Positions 7,763-17,421 of a stretch of 64,000 nucleotides of DNA are shown here, piece by piece; position 1 is the first letter of the stretch; every line of letters starts with the position of its first letter. The DNA comes from Solwaraspora sp. WMMD792 (lineage in GTDB: Bacteria > Actinomycetota > Actinomycetes > Mycobacteriales > Micromonosporaceae). The translations under genes and the position numbers were made by a program. The DNA lies in NCBI RefSeq assembly GCF_029626105.1, contig NZ_JARUBH010000009.1:4154001-4218000 (forward strand), read 5' to 3'. The notes beneath the pieces are model-generated. The model was not told the origin of the DNA, searched no databases, and saw only the letters and a program-made list of their open reading frames with translations.

Positions 7763-9271
7763 TCAGCGGATGTCTGGAGTGGTGGACCTGGCCACACCGC
7801 CAGCCCGTTCCGGCTCAGACGCCTTCACGGTAGCGGAGGGCCCGGCCCGCCAGATCTCCGGGTGCCGACCGGGCCAGCCGGTCCGCTCCTCCAGCTGAGC
7901 GGCCGCGGCCAGCACGGTGGCGTCCGCGCCGCCGCGGCCGGTCAGCAGAACTCCCACCGGCTGCCCGGCCGCACTCTGCGCCACCGGGACGGACACCGAC
8001 GGTTGCCCAGTGACGTTGAACACCGCACAGTACGGCGAGAAGCGCCGCTGCCGGTCGAAGTCCTCGGCCGGGTCACCCGTTTCGGTGAACCAGCCGACCG
8101 GGGCCTGCGGAGCGCTCAACGTCGGGCACAGCAGCAGGTCCAGCCCGACCACCGCGTGCATCGCCCGGCGTACCTGGACCTGCAGCTCGGCCAGGGTGGC
8201 GACCAGCGTCGCGGCGCTGATCGCGTTGCCCCGGCGACGCAGCAGCCGGGTCAACGGCAGCAGCCGCGCCTCCCGTTCCGGTGGCACCGGGGCCAGCGCG
8301 AGCACGTACCAGACGGTCTCGAACAGCGGCCACAGGTCCGGGCCGAGCGGCGCCGGAACGTCGACGACCTCGTGGCCGGCGTCGGCGAGCAGCGCGGCCG
8401 CCGTGTCCACCGCCGCCAGGCAGTCCGGATGCACCGGTTCGTCGGCGAGCATCGGGGTGGTGAACCGGCCGATCCGCAGCCGGCCGGGGTCCGCGCGACG
8501 GGCCGCCGCCAGATAGCCGCCGGGCGGCGGTGGCGGTGCCAGGTACGGCTCACCGGGCACCGGCACCGCCATCGCGTCGAGCATCGCGGCGGCGTCGGCG
8601 ACGGTCCGGGCGATCGGTCCGTGGCTGGGCAGGCCGAACCCGCCGGCGCCGAGCGGGCCGCCGGAGACGACCCCCCGGGTGGGCTTGTAGCCGACCAGGC
8701 CGCAGAGGGCGGCCGGGATCCGGCACGAACCGCCGCCGTCCGAGCCCTGCGCGAACGGCACCAGTCCGGCGGCCACCGCCGCCGCCGCTCCCCCGCTGGA
8801 GCCGCCGGCGGTGCAGGCCAGGTCCCACGGGTTACGCGCCGGCGGTGCCACCTCCCCCTCGGTGTAGAGCGAACAGCCCAGCTCGGCGGCGGTGGTCTTG
8901 CCGAGGCTGACGGTGCCGGCGGCACGCAGCAGGCGGACCACGTCCGCGTCGACGCTCGGCACGTAGTCGGCGAACGCCGCCGAGCCGAAGGTGGTGCGGA
9001 CCCCGGCGGTGAGGGTGAGGTCCTTGATCGCCACCGGTACGCCGTACAGCGGGCCGGGGTGCTGCCGGGTCCGGGTGCTCGGCGGGACCCGGTCGAGGGC
9101 GTGGGCCTGTTCCCGGGCGTGGTCGGCGGTGACCGTGACGAACGCCCCGACGGTGTCCGAGTGGGCGTCGATCCGGGCCAGGTAGTGCTCGACGATCTCG
9201 GTGCCGCTCAGCTCGCCCCGGCGGATCGCGGCGCCCTGCTCCAACGCGGTCAGATCATGGATCTGCGACAT
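7763..9271 (-). CDS. Amidase (amidase-signature family)
   Basis: A 502-residue hydrolase of amide bonds. The Ser-cisSer-Lys triad is visible: Lys83 (AIKD), Ser158 in GGSSGG and Ser182 in GSDGGGS, with the usual 24-residue gap. The substrate channel is not diagnostic, so it could act on an aliphatic amide or be GatA-like; the absence of gatC/gatB neighbours argues against tRNA amidation. The ATG at 9271 is the first in-frame start of the conserved region. Confidence 0.93.
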   Translation of the reverse strand: MSQIHDLTALEQGAAIRRGELSGTEIVEHYLARIDAHSDTVGAFVTVTADHAREQAHALDRVPPSTRTRQHPGPLYGVPVAIKDLTLTAGVRTTFGSAAFADYVPSVDADVVRLLRAAGTVSLGKTTAAELGCSLYTEGEVAPPARNPWDLACTAGGSSGGAAAAVAAGLVPFAQGSDGGGSCRIPAALCGLVGYKPTRGVVSGGPLGAGGFGLPSHGPIARTVADAAAMLDAMAVPVPGEPYLAPPPPPGGYLAAARRADPGRLRIGRFTTPMLADEPVHPDCLAAVDTAAALLADAGHEVVDVPAPLGPDLWPLFETVWYVLALAPVPPEREARLLPLTRLLRRRGNAISAATLVATLAELQVQVRRAMHAVVGLDLLLCPTLSAPQAPVGWFTETGDPAEDFDRQRRFSPYCAVFNVTGQPSVSVPVAQSAAGQPVGVLLTGRGGADATVLAAAAQLEERTGWPGRHPEIWRAGPSATVKASEPERAGGVARSTTPDIR

Positions 9272-9476
9272 TGACCGATCCTGGCAGGTCACTCGCCGGC
9301 CGCAGCGGCCAGGTACGGGTGACCTGACCGGGCGCTGGTTCACCCGGGAGGGGGAGGCATAGCCGGCGCCGGGACGGGAAGTCGGGCCAGCGGGCTCCGG
9401 CCGTCGGCACGGCACACCGGTCGCCGCCGACGCAGCCGGCATCGCCGGCCGGCCGGAGCGTAGTCGGGGGGAGATC

Positions 9477-10004
9477 ATGCCAGGAGTGAGCCATCTGGTC
9501 CGCACGCTGGCCGGGCTCGCCGCCGCCGTGCTGATCGGCACGGTGGCGGCCGGGGTCGACGCGTCGCCGGCGTACGCGGGCAGCACCTACGTGGAGGCCG
9601 ATCCGAGCACCGTGCACGCCGGTGGTCGGGTGACCATCCGGGCCAGCTGCGGGGACGACAACACCAGCCAGGCGACGGTCGAGTCGGACGCGTTCGGGCG
9701 GGTGATCGTGATGCCGGACCAGGATGTGCTGACCGGCCAGGTGACGGTGCCCGGCAGCAAGCGTCCCGGGCGCTACCCGGTGGACCTGCAGTGTCAGAAC
9801 GGGAACACGGCGACAACCACCCTGACCGTGACCGGCACGGCGCACCCGACCAGAGGCCCGGACGCCGGAGGCGGCGGCACCGCGTCGGCCAGCACCGGCT
9901 CCGGCGGCTCGGCCCTGCTGGTCGGCGGTATCGCCGTGATCGGGCTGGGCGCCGGGATCGGGCTGTTCGCGATGCGCCGTCGACGCGCCGACTCCGGCGC
10001 GTAA
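9477..10004 (+). CDS. Secreted, membrane-anchored surface protein
   Basis: A 175-residue protein with a signal peptide (about residues 1-34, cleavage after SPAYA), an Ig-like extracellular domain with two cysteines (residues 35-120), a Gly/Ser/Thr linker and a C-terminal transmembrane helix ending MRRRRADSGA. This is the shape of a sortase substrate, but no LPXTG or LAXTG motif is seen before the helix. The ATG follows a GGGGGGAG ribosome site. The sortase gene starts 16 bases downstream. Confidence 0.8.
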   Translation: MPGVSHLVRTLAGLAAAVLIGTVAAGVDASPAYAGSTYVEADPSTVHAGGRVTIRASCGDDNTSQATVESDAFGRVIVMPDQDVLTGQVTVPGSKRPGRYPVDLQCQNGNTATTTLTVTGTAHPTRGPDAGGGGTASASTGSGGSALLVGGIAVIGLGAGIGLFAMRRRRADSGA

Positions 10005-10019
10005 CCAGCGGGCGGCCAG

Positions 10020-11102
10020 ATGGTCCGTCCTACCCCGGCTGGCGGCCGCCCGGGCGGCTGGGTGCTCCCGTTCCTGACCCAGGTCACGGCGGCGGGTACC
10101 ACGGCGCACACGGTGGCGCCCCGGGTGTCGACCTACGGTCAGCCGAGGCCGACACCGCCAGATCGGCCGACGGACGAAGTGGGGGATCCGCCGGCGAACG
10201 GGGCGACGGATCAGCCGACGGACGGGGCGGCGTACCCGGCGTACCCGGCGATCCCCGGCACGGCCCGCGGGGTGGCCCGTGCCCCGCTGCGTGGGGTGGC
10301 CGCGGTGCCGGGTGCCGCCGGTCGCCGCGGTGTCAACGGGCCCGCCGCCAACCGCCGTGCACCGCACGGCCCACCCCGGCAACGGCGGAGCTGGCCCGGG
10401 TTCGGGTCGCTGCGCCCGGGTCGACGCCGGGCCGAGGCGGCTGCCGCCCAGCGGGTGGCGGTGGGTGGCTACCGGGGGCGCACGGACGCGCCGTCACGGT
10501 GGAGTCCGGTCGCGCTGGTGCTGATCGTGGCGGGCGTCTTCGTCGCCGGGTTCGGCTTCGAACGGGTGACCGGCACCCCGCTCGGGCAGTGGCTGCCCGG
10601 AGCGCACCGCGCGACGCCCGAGACGCACCCGCCGTTGGGTGCCAGCGACCCGGTCAGTCTCGCAATCCCGGCGTTGAACCTGCAGGCCGCGGTGCACGAC
10701 GTCGGGTTGGCCGAGGACGGCACGATCGCGGTTCCGGAACTGAACCGGCACAACGAGGCCGGCTGGTACGTGGCCAGCCCGACGCCGGGTGAGAACGGCC
10801 CGGCGGTCATCGTCGGCCACGTCGACACCAGTACCGGTCCGTCGGTGTTCCACCGGGCCGCCACGCTGCACCCGGGCGCGCAGATCCAGGTCCGCCGGAT
10901 GGACCGGTCGGTGGCGCTGTTCGAGGTCACCTCGGTAGAGCAGTTCGACAAGTCGTCCCTGCCGGTGGACCGGGTGTACGACGACTTCAGTCACCCCGGG
11001 CTGCGTCTGATCACCTGCGGTGGTCAGTGGGTCGGTGGTTCCACCGGGTACGCGGACAACGTCGTCGTCTTCGCGTCACTGGTCGGCGCCCAGCACGGCT
11101 GA
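10020..11102 (+). CDS. Class F-type sortase
   Basis: A 360-residue membrane-anchored transpeptidase. A long Pro/Arg-rich cytoplasmic N-terminus (about 155 residues) precedes one transmembrane helix (LVLIVAGVFVAGFGF). The extracellular sortase domain follows, with catalytic His in VGHVDT and Cys in LITCGG. The segment where class F enzymes usually carry the catalytic Arg (YRDN) reads YADN here, so Arg appears to be Ala. It is co-transcribed with the preceding surface protein, its likely partner. The start at 10020 gives an unusually long N-terminus and could be further downstream. Confidence 0.85.
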   Translation: MVRPTPAGGRPGGWVLPFLTQVTAAGTTAHTVAPRVSTYGQPRPTPPDRPTDEVGDPPANGATDQPTDGAAYPAYPAIPGTARGVARAPLRGVAAVPGAAGRRGVNGPAANRRAPHGPPRQRRSWPGFGSLRPGRRRAEAAAAQRVAVGGYRGRTDAPSRWSPVALVLIVAGVFVAGFGFERVTGTPLGQWLPGAHRATPETHPPLGASDPVSLAIPALNLQAAVHDVGLAEDGTIAVPELNRHNEAGWYVASPTPGENGPAVIVGHVDTSTGPSVFHRAATLHPGAQIQVRRMDRSVALFEVTSVEQFDKSSLPVDRVYDDFSHPGLRLITCGGQWVGGSTGYADNVVVFASLVGAQHG

Positions 11103-11157
11103 CCTCCGCAGCCGGCTCGGGCGGCGGACCGGTCTGCTCAGACAGCGCCCAGCCGGC

Positions 11158-11694
11158 TCAGGCGGCGGCTTCGGACTCGGACAGGTCGAGCCAGTCGGCC
11201 CAGCGCGGATCCGGCGCACGGTGCCCGAGCACCCGCCAGGCGGTGCCCTTCGGGGCGGCCGGCGGGGACGGCAGCCGCCAGCCCAGCTCGGCCGGGGTCC
11301 GGTCGCCCTTGCTGTGGTTGCAGCGGGCGCACGCGGCGACGACGTTCTCCCAGATGTGCCGGCCACCACGGCTGCGGGGAAAGACGTGGTCGATGGTCTC
11401 CGCCGGGCCCCGGCAGTACGCGCACCGCCAGCCGTCGCGGGCGAAGATCGCCCGGCGGGAGAGGCCGACGTGGGTCCGGTAGGGCACCCGAACGTAGCGG
11501 GTGAGCCGCACCACCGACGGCACCGGCAGGCAGTGCCGGGCACTGTGCAGCATGCCCTCGCCGTCGGCGACGCAGACCGCCTTGGCGGACAGGACCAGGA
11601 TCGCGGCCCGGCGTACGGATACGACACACAGCGGCTCATACGTCGCGTTGAGCACCAACGAACCGGAGCCCACCGTGGGTCGTATGTCAGGCAT
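11158..11694 (-). CDS. HNH endonuclease family protein
   Basis: A 178-residue protein with a C-terminal HNH nuclease module. Zinc cysteines are at C91 and C94 (CAYC) and at C122 and C125 (CARC). The catalytic core has Asp102-His103 (IDHVFPRSRGG) and the HNH asparagine in WENVV, with NHSKGDRTP after it. The N-terminal 80 residues (VLNATYEPL) are typical of the single-copy actinobacterial HNH protein of unknown role. The ATG at 11694 has GAGAGG nine bases upstream, so it is better placed than the GTG at 11703. Confidence 0.9.
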   Translation of the reverse strand: MPDIRPTVGSGSLVLNATYEPLCVVSVRRAAILVLSAKAVCVADGEGMLHSARHCLPVPSVVRLTRYVRVPYRTHVGLSRRAIFARDGWRCAYCRGPAETIDHVFPRSRGGRHIWENVVAACARCNHSKGDRTPAELGWRLPSPPAAPKGTAWRVLGHRAPDPRWADWLDLSESEAAA

Positions 11695-11955
11695 CCCGCT
11701 CACCCTCTCGGTTGTGTTCCCACCCGCTCCTAGTGCCGACTACGAATCGACGCGGACCGACGGTCGGACCGCGACCGGCGCTGGCGAATCGCCAGCGCCC
11801 GTGCGCCAATAGTCCCCGATAGATGACCCAAATGCACGTACTATTCGGGCCTGACCCCTCGGGCGTTCGGCCGAGGGCTCGTCGCTGGCCTGTTCCGCCT
11901 GGTCAGACCGACAGTGTGGGTCGGCCGCCGACCGGGCAGGGCGGTACGGTACGAA

Positions 11956-13062
11956 TTGACGGTGACCGCACGATCGCCCGCCCGCGCTGACCCCGAGCCT
12001 CCCGACCCGGCGACCGGGGCAGCGGCGACCGACCCGCCGTACCAGTGGGCTCAACCGGAGCCGCAGCCCTCGGTGAGCCCGGTGTGCCCCGACGACGACC
12101 CGGTCTGCAGCCAGGTGCTCGACTGGACCGGGCTGCCGTGGCTGGCGGAGGGGAGCTTCTGGCTACTGGTCAAACCCCTGCGGATCGTGCTGATCGTCGT
12201 GGTGGCGGTGGTGCTGCGGTACCTGCTGCACCGGGCCATCCGCCGGCTGGTGACCAGTACCTCGACGGTCGCCGGGCCGACCATCCTGCGGCCGTTGCGG
12301 GAACGGACACCGCCGGCTGGGACGGTGGTGATGCCGGAACGGCGGCGGCAACGCGCCGAGGCGATCGGCTCGGTGCTGCGCAGCACGGTGAGCGCGACCG
12401 TGTTCGGGATCGCCGTACTGCTGGTGCTTGGCGAACTGAGCTTCAACCTGGCACCGCTGCTGGCCAGCGCCGGCATCGCCGGCATCGCGCTGGGTTTCGG
12501 GGCGCAGACCTTGGTGAAGGACTTGCTCGCCGGGCTGTTCATGCTGCTGGAGGATCAGTACGGCGTCGGCGACATCGTCGACCTGGGCGAGGCCACCGGC
12601 GTGGTCGAGGCGGTGGGTCTGCGGATCACCACGGTCCGGGACGCCCGGGGTGTGCTCTGGTACATCCGCAACGGGGAGATCATCCGGGTCGGCAACAAGA
12701 GCCAGGGCTGGGCCATGGTGGTGGTCGACATGCCGGTCGGCTTCGCCGACACCGAGCAGGCCACCGCGGTGCTGCGTACCGCCGCCCTGGGGGTGGCGGC
12801 CGACGAGGAGATGGCCGGTCACTTCGTGGAGCCGCCGGACGTGCTCGGCGTCGAGCAGGTCACGGTCGACGGCGCGGTGATCCGTACCGTCGCCAAGACC
12901 ACCGCCGAGGGGCAGTTCGTGGTGGGCCGCGAGTTGCGCCGTCAACTGGCCGCGGCACTGCACACCTCCGGGATCTCGGCACAGATCGTGGCCGGGCGGA
13001 TGTTCGTCACCCGTGGGTCGGGAGGTGGGCAGGAGGAGCCCGGCCAGGGCGGAACGACTTGA
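11956..13062 (+). CDS. Small-conductance mechanosensitive channel (MscS family)
   Basis: A 368-residue inner-membrane channel that relieves osmotic pressure. A charged N-terminus is followed by a hydrophobic helix (about residues 70-92) and the MscS core: TM helices near 145-200 with the Gly/Ala-rich pore helix (ASAGIAGIALGFGAQTLVKD), then the cytoplasmic beta domain (YGVGDIVDLGEATGVVE) and an alpha/beta vestibule. The start is uncertain (TTG 11956, GTG 11962 or GTG 11914); TTG 11956 has AGGGCGG upstream. Confidence 0.92.
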   Translation: MTVTARSPARADPEPPDPATGAAATDPPYQWAQPEPQPSVSPVCPDDDPVCSQVLDWTGLPWLAEGSFWLLVKPLRIVLIVVVAVVLRYLLHRAIRRLVTSTSTVAGPTILRPLRERTPPAGTVVMPERRRQRAEAIGSVLRSTVSATVFGIAVLLVLGELSFNLAPLLASAGIAGIALGFGAQTLVKDLLAGLFMLLEDQYGVGDIVDLGEATGVVEAVGLRITTVRDARGVLWYIRNGEIIRVGNKSQGWAMVVVDMPVGFADTEQATAVLRTAALGVAADEEMAGHFVEPPDVLGVEQVTVDGAVIRTVAKTTAEGQFVVGRELRRQLAAALHTSGISAQIVAGRMFVTRGSGGGQEEPGQGGTT

Positions 13063-13343
13063 CCGGTCACCGGGACGGCGTGTCCGAGTACCGGGACGAC
13101 GTGTCCGCCTCGGCCGACTAGCAGGGACTATGCACCGTATGGCGAACTGGTTGTCATCCGAATGTTTAGTCGGAGTGACGACAAACCAGCCGTTCACACT
13201 AGCCAGATGTCACCCGATCGGGCATGATCCGGGACGAGTGTCATCGGAGTGTCACCACCACTTCGCTCAGCCGTACGTCCGGGACGTTCCCCGGTAGCAC
13301 CCGCCACGAGCGGGTGCCGCCGAGAACGATGGAGGCGCCGTCC

Positions 13344-14792
13344 GTGTCCGACGAGGCACAAACCGCCGGGAGTCCGGCGACCTTCCGCGAGGTGTTCGCG
13401 GCGGATGAGTTCCGCTTTCTTTTCGTCTCGGTGGCGCTGTCCTGGATCGGCGACTACATCGCGAAGGCAGCGGTCACCGTCCTGGTCTACCGGGAGACGG
13501 AGTCGGTGGCCCTGTCGGCCGCCGCCTTCGCGGTCAGCTTCCTGCCCTGGTTGATCGGCGGCCCGCTGCTCACCACGGTCGCCGAGCGGCACCCGTACCA
13601 CCGGGTGATGATCACCACCGATCTGATCCGGATGGCCCTGATCGCCGTTGTCGCCACCCCCGGCCTGCCGGTCTGGGCGATGATCAGTCTGCTGTTCTGC
13701 ACCACTCTGGCGAATCCGCCGAACCAGGCCGCCCGGTCCGCGCTGATGCCCACTGTGCTGACCGGTGACCGGCTGATCGTGGGGCTGTCGCTGATCGCCA
13801 GTACCGGCCAGCTCGCCCAGGTCGGCGGCTACATCGCCGGCGCGGCGATCGCCTCCGTCAACCCACGGGCGGCGTTGCTGTTGAACGCGACCACCTTCGC
13901 CGTCTCGGCCCTGGTGATCCGGCTCGGGGTCCGGGCCCGGCCGGCGGCCACCACCCCGGACCGCCGCCAACACCTGCTCCGCGAGACCGCCGAGGGCTTC
14001 CAGCTGGTGTGGCGTACCGACGTGCTGCGGGCCATCGCGATCCTGGTCTGGACGGTCCCGCTGTTCGCCATCGTGCCGGAGGGGTTGGCCGCCGCCTGGG
14101 CGGCCGAGCCCGGGGTGTCCGACTCCGAGCGGGGTCTCGCCCAGGCGATGATCATGGCGGCGAGTCCGACCGGCTACATCGTCGGCGGGCTGCTGATCGG
14201 CCGGCTGGTCCGTCCGGGCCGCCGACGCAGACTGATCCGACCGTTCGCGGTGATCGCCCCGCTGGCGCTGGTCCCCACTCTGCTCGACCCGTCGCCGCCG
14301 GTGGTGGCGGTGCTCGCCGGGGTCTGCGGCTTCGCGGTGGCCGGTCTGCTGCCGGTGACCAACGGGCTGTTCGTCCAGGCGTTGCCGCACGGTTACCGGG
14401 CCCGCGCGTTCGGGGTGATCGCTACCGGCATCCAGGTCGGCCAGGGAGCCGCAGTGCTGGTCACCGGCCTGCTCGCCGACCGGTTCGACATCCCGACCGT
14501 GGTCGGGTTGTGGAGCCTGACCGGTGCGGTGGTGATCTCCCTGGCGCTGCTGCGGTGGCCGGCCGAGGAGCGCTTCGACGCGGCGATCGCCGCCGTCGCA
14601 GCCGCCCCCGGCGCCGCGACCGGTACCGCGACCGGCGGTGGTTCCAGCACAGCCGGCACAGGGACCGCCGGCACAACGGAGACACCGGGCACTTCCGCCG
14701 CCGGCTCTTCCGCCGGCGCGGCGGCCAGCAACGGCAACCCCGTACCGCAGGCCCGTGACGCGCAGCAGGCCGACGAGGTCGGCCGCGCCTGA
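13344..14792 (+). CDS. MFS transporter (MFS_3-type exporter)
   Basis: A 482-residue, 12-helix major facilitator protein. The N-terminal helix (FRFLFVSVALSWIGDYI) and the pattern of loops resemble EntS-like and macrolide-efflux-like exporters. The last 60 residues are a disordered Gly/Thr/Ala tail. The GTG at 13344 sits eight bases after GGAGG, which decides it over the ATG at 13329. Substrate unknown. Confidence 0.9.
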   Translation: MSDEAQTAGSPATFREVFAADEFRFLFVSVALSWIGDYIAKAAVTVLVYRETESVALSAAAFAVSFLPWLIGGPLLTTVAERHPYHRVMITTDLIRMALIAVVATPGLPVWAMISLLFCTTLANPPNQAARSALMPTVLTGDRLIVGLSLIASTGQLAQVGGYIAGAAIASVNPRAALLLNATTFAVSALVIRLGVRARPAATTPDRRQHLLRETAEGFQLVWRTDVLRAIAILVWTVPLFAIVPEGLAAAWAAEPGVSDSERGLAQAMIMAASPTGYIVGGLLIGRLVRPGRRRRLIRPFAVIAPLALVPTLLDPSPPVVAVLAGVCGFAVAGLLPVTNGLFVQALPHGYRARAFGVIATGIQVGQGAAVLVTGLLADRFDIPTVVGLWSLTGAVVISLALLRWPAEERFDAAIAAVAAAPGAATGTATGGGSSTAGTGTAGTTETPGTSAAGSSAGAAASNGNPVPQARDAQQADEVGRA

Positions 14793-14810
14793 GCCCGCGC
14801 TGGCGCACAC

Positions 14811-14860
14811 CACGCCGCACCACGCCGCACCACGCCGCACCATGCCGCACCATGCCGCAC
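14811..14860. repeat. Decamer tandem repeat (5 x 10 bp)
   Basis: Five head-to-tail copies of cacgccgcac (the last two are catgccgcac) fill the gap between the MFS gene and the globin gene. A 10-bp period is close to one helical turn. It may be a slippage-prone spacer; no function can be assigned. Confidence 0.9.
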
Positions 14861-14900
14861 CGGGGACCGCCGGGCGCGGACCGGCTGGCAGGATGGAGTG

Positions 14901-15371
14901 GTGACAGCGTCAGATCCTGCCAACGACTCGGCCGGCGCGGCGCCCGCGGCCGGCGGTCCCGCCCCGACCTTCTTCGCCGCCATCGGCGGGGAACCCGCCT
15001 TCCGCCGGCTCGTCGACGAGTTCTATGCCGGCGTCGCCACTGATCCGCTGCTCCGCCCGATGTACCCGGAGCAGGATCTGGGGCCGGCCGCGGAGCGACT
15101 GACCCTGTTCCTGATGCAGTACTGGGGCGGCCCCGGCACGTACTCCGAGCAGCGTGGACACCCCCGGCTGCGGATGCGGCACGCACCGTTCCGGATCGGT
15201 CCGGCGGAGCGGGACGCCTGGTTGACCCACATGCGCCGGGCGGTCGACCGGCTGGACCTGCATCCGGAGCTCGCCGGGGTGCTCTGGGACTACCTGGAGC
15301 GTGCCGCCTACTTCATGGTGAACGAGATGGACCCGTCCGATCCGCCCCGGCGCGACCTGGCCAGCGGCTGA
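14901..15371 (+). CDS. glbO: Group II truncated haemoglobin (GlbO type)
   Basis: A 156-residue 2-on-2 globin that binds haem and oxygen, thought to help respiration or deal with reactive oxygen or nitrogen species. Landmarks are [20 protein letters not shown] (helices A-B), the TyrCD-region MYPEQDL, the YWGGP run of the E helix, proximal His in MRHAPF, and the TrpG8 region RDAWLTHM. A 20-residue Ala/Gly-rich N-terminal extension precedes the core. GTG at 14901 (seven bases after AGGA) is chosen over the GTG one codon upstream. Confidence 0.93.
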   Translation: MTASDPANDSAGAAPAAGGPAPTFFAAIGGEPAFRRLVDEFYAGVATDPLLRPMYPEQDLGPAAERLTLFLMQYWGGPGTYSEQRGHPRLRMRHAPFRIGPAERDAWLTHMRRAVDRLDLHPELAGVLWDYLERAAYFMVNEMDPSDPPRRDLASG

Positions 15372-15378
15372 CCGGCCG

Positions 15379-16020
15379 TCAGAGCAGGGCGCCCTCGTCG
15401 TGCAGCCAGTCGACGAAACTGGTCGCCACGGCCGCTCCGCAGTCCAGCAGTTCGACAAGCAGCGCGTCGTTGGCTCCGGCGGCGAGTGGGACCTGCAGCT
15501 CGGCGTAGATGGGCAACTGGCCACGGTCGGTGGGGTCGCCGACGTACGCCTTGCAGAACCGTCTGGTGTGGTTCCACTCGTTGACCACCCGGTAGGCACG
15601 GTCGGCCCAGTCGGGTGGCACGGTGGAGTGCGGTCGGGCGCGGACCACCAGGATCTCGTCCTCCGGCCCTTCGAGGGTGAACAGGACGGCGTGCCGCTCC
15701 CACATGGCCAGCAGGCTGCCGTCGCCGTCCGCGAGATACCGGATGTCCAACATGTCCAGTGCGGTGCCGATCCGGCGGAGGGTCACCGGCACCACCTGCG
15801 GCGATAATTCCTTGCCCGCCGCCGCGGCCGGCGACGAGATCGGGCAGGACGGCCCTACCGGCCTGGTCGGCCCGAGTTCAGCCGACGACGACCGGGGCGT
15901 CTGCTCCGGCGTTCGTGGCGCGGGCGGGCCAAGCCGGACACCGCTGTCCACTCCGGTCCTGCTTCGGGTATCCGGCTCACCGCCATCTGCGTGACCGGAG
16001 CGCCACGACCACCATGGCAT
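15379..16020 (-). CDS. YbjN domain-containing protein
   Basis: A 213-residue protein whose last 135 residues form a YbjN-type domain (TLRRIGTALDMLDIRYLAD, then VVNEWNHTRRFCKAYV). This family looks like type III secretion chaperones, but its biochemical role in actinobacteria is unknown. The first 75 residues are low-complexity, so the true start may be later (a GTG near 15792). It converges on the globin gene with only seven bases between stops. Confidence 0.75.
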   Translation of the reverse strand: MPWWSWRSGHADGGEPDTRSRTGVDSGVRLGPPAPRTPEQTPRSSSAELGPTRPVGPSCPISSPAAAAGKELSPQVVPVTLRRIGTALDMLDIRYLADGDGSLLAMWERHAVLFTLEGPEDEILVVRARPHSTVPPDWADRAYRVVNEWNHTRRFCKAYVGDPTDRGQLPIYAELQVPLAAGANDALLVELLDCGAAVATSFVDWLHDEGALL

Positions 16021-16149
16021 TATCCGCACCTCACTCCCCAGCGGATCCGGGCGCCTACGTTGCGTCGGATCCGAGGCCCGACGGTACCCGGATAGCCGTT
16101 CCTAGGCACCCCCCCAACGGACCCCCCGAACCAGAGGGATGAGGGAGCA

Positions 16150-16923
16150 TCATACTTTCGGCTGAGTGATCGTCGGCGTGAGTGCAAGATTGTTAACTCT
16201 TTGTGTCCAGGCCGCCCCGAACGGCGCATCAAGTGCTACCCAATTGCCTACTGTCCCGACCCGTACCACCGACTGCAGTGGATCCACGGGGCGGCCCGGC
16301 AGGTCGGTCCGGTCCCGACAGTCGACCGGCTCCGGCCGACCGACCGGCCCCTCGGTCGTGCCGAGGAACCCCATCCGGGCCACCGCCTGCACCAGCCCCT
16401 GGCGGATCTCGATCCGCTCGCCGATCGGACCGTCGACGGTCACCACCACGGCCACGTGGTCGAGCAGGGCGTCCCGTACCGCCCGCTGGCCCACTGCCCG
16501 TCCACCGACGCCCTGCGTCTCGGCGGCCCGCAGGGTGCCGGCCGCCGCCACCGCGACCCGTCGCAGATCGGCCGCCGGCACCACCTCGACGACCCGCGCC
16601 GGGCCGGGCGGCAACGGCCACCGCCACGCGCTGTCCCGGCGCGGCGGCAGCCCGGTGGAGACCGCCGTCAGCCGGGCCAGCAGCTCCGCGGCGGACACCG
16701 TGGCGTCCCCCGGGCCGGGCCCCGCCACGGTCCGCTGCACCAGGACCGCCCACGGCAGGCGGGCCCAGAGCTCGGTGTGGTCCCGACCGACCGACCGCAG
16801 CCGCACCGGTGCGCCGGGGTCCAGCCGTACCAGCCGGGCCAGGAACGCGCCGGCGTCGGCCAGCCCGGTCAGCCGGTGACCGGCCGACGCCGAGTCGGCC
16901 CGGGGCGTCCGGCCGGCCATCAT
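16150..16923 (-). CDS. Conserved hypothetical actinobacterial protein
   Basis: A 257-residue soluble protein that I cannot assign to a family. It has an Arg/Leu-rich N-terminal half with a possible nucleotide- or ligand-binding fold and no membrane segments or signal peptide. Its start overlaps the thioesterase stop (ATGA at 16920-16923), so it is the third gene of a coupled unit ettA, thioesterase, this gene. The coupling suggests co-regulated expression only; no function is inferred. Confidence 0.7.
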   Translation of the reverse strand: MMAGRTPRADSASAGHRLTGLADAGAFLARLVRLDPGAPVRLRSVGRDHTELWARLPWAVLVQRTVAGPGPGDATVSAAELLARLTAVSTGLPPRRDSAWRWPLPPGPARVVEVVPAADLRRVAVAAAGTLRAAETQGVGGRAVGQRAVRDALLDHVAVVVTVDGPIGERIEIRQGLVQAVARMGFLGTTEGPVGRPEPVDCRDRTDLPGRPVDPLQSVVRVGTVGNWVALDAPFGAAWTQRVNNLALTPTITQPKV

Positions 16924-17421
16924 GCCTCGGCGGCGGCCGGTCGGACGTACGGCAGCAGGAAGGCCCGCTCCGCCTCGGTCAGCCGGCGCGGCCGCCCCTG
17001 CTCCAGGTCGAACGGCACCAGCACCGAACGGGCCCGGCTGACCAGCAGGTCGCCGTCGAACATCTCGTAGGCGACCGTGAACCGCGACGGACGGACCTGT
17101 TCGATCCAGAGTTCGATCCGGACGGCCGGTGCCTGATCGGCGGTCGACCGGCCCATCCGGTAGTCGACCGGGCGCAGGTAGTCGACCTCGTGCCGGTGGA
17201 TCAGCACGCCGTCGGCGAACGAACCGACGCCCCAGGCCCGCCCGCCGGAGAACATCAACGCGACCCGGGCCTCCTCGTACAGCGTCAGGAACCGGGCGTT
17301 GTTGACGTGCCCGTACGCGTCGAGGTCGGACCAGCGCAGCGCGGCGTGGAACGTGTAGCGCTGGCCACCGCCGGCGGCCGGGACCTCGCCGGTCGTCGAC
17401 GAGCCCCCGGCCAGTGCCGCA

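Noticed and set aside
11111-11170. Imperfect direct repeat (agccggctc-ggcggcgg) between the sortase and HNH genes
   Set aside because: Short, one mismatch, and it extends into the HNH coding end; easily explained by codon and GC bias.
12051-13197. Long minus-strand frames opposite the MscS channel
   Set aside because: No ribosome sites, and they are antisense to a well-supported membrane protein.
13140-13200. Imperfect inverted repeat ctggttgtcatcc / gtgacgacaaaccag as an operator for the MFS gene
   Set aside because: Several mismatches, no known regulator nearby, and no supporting promoter elements.
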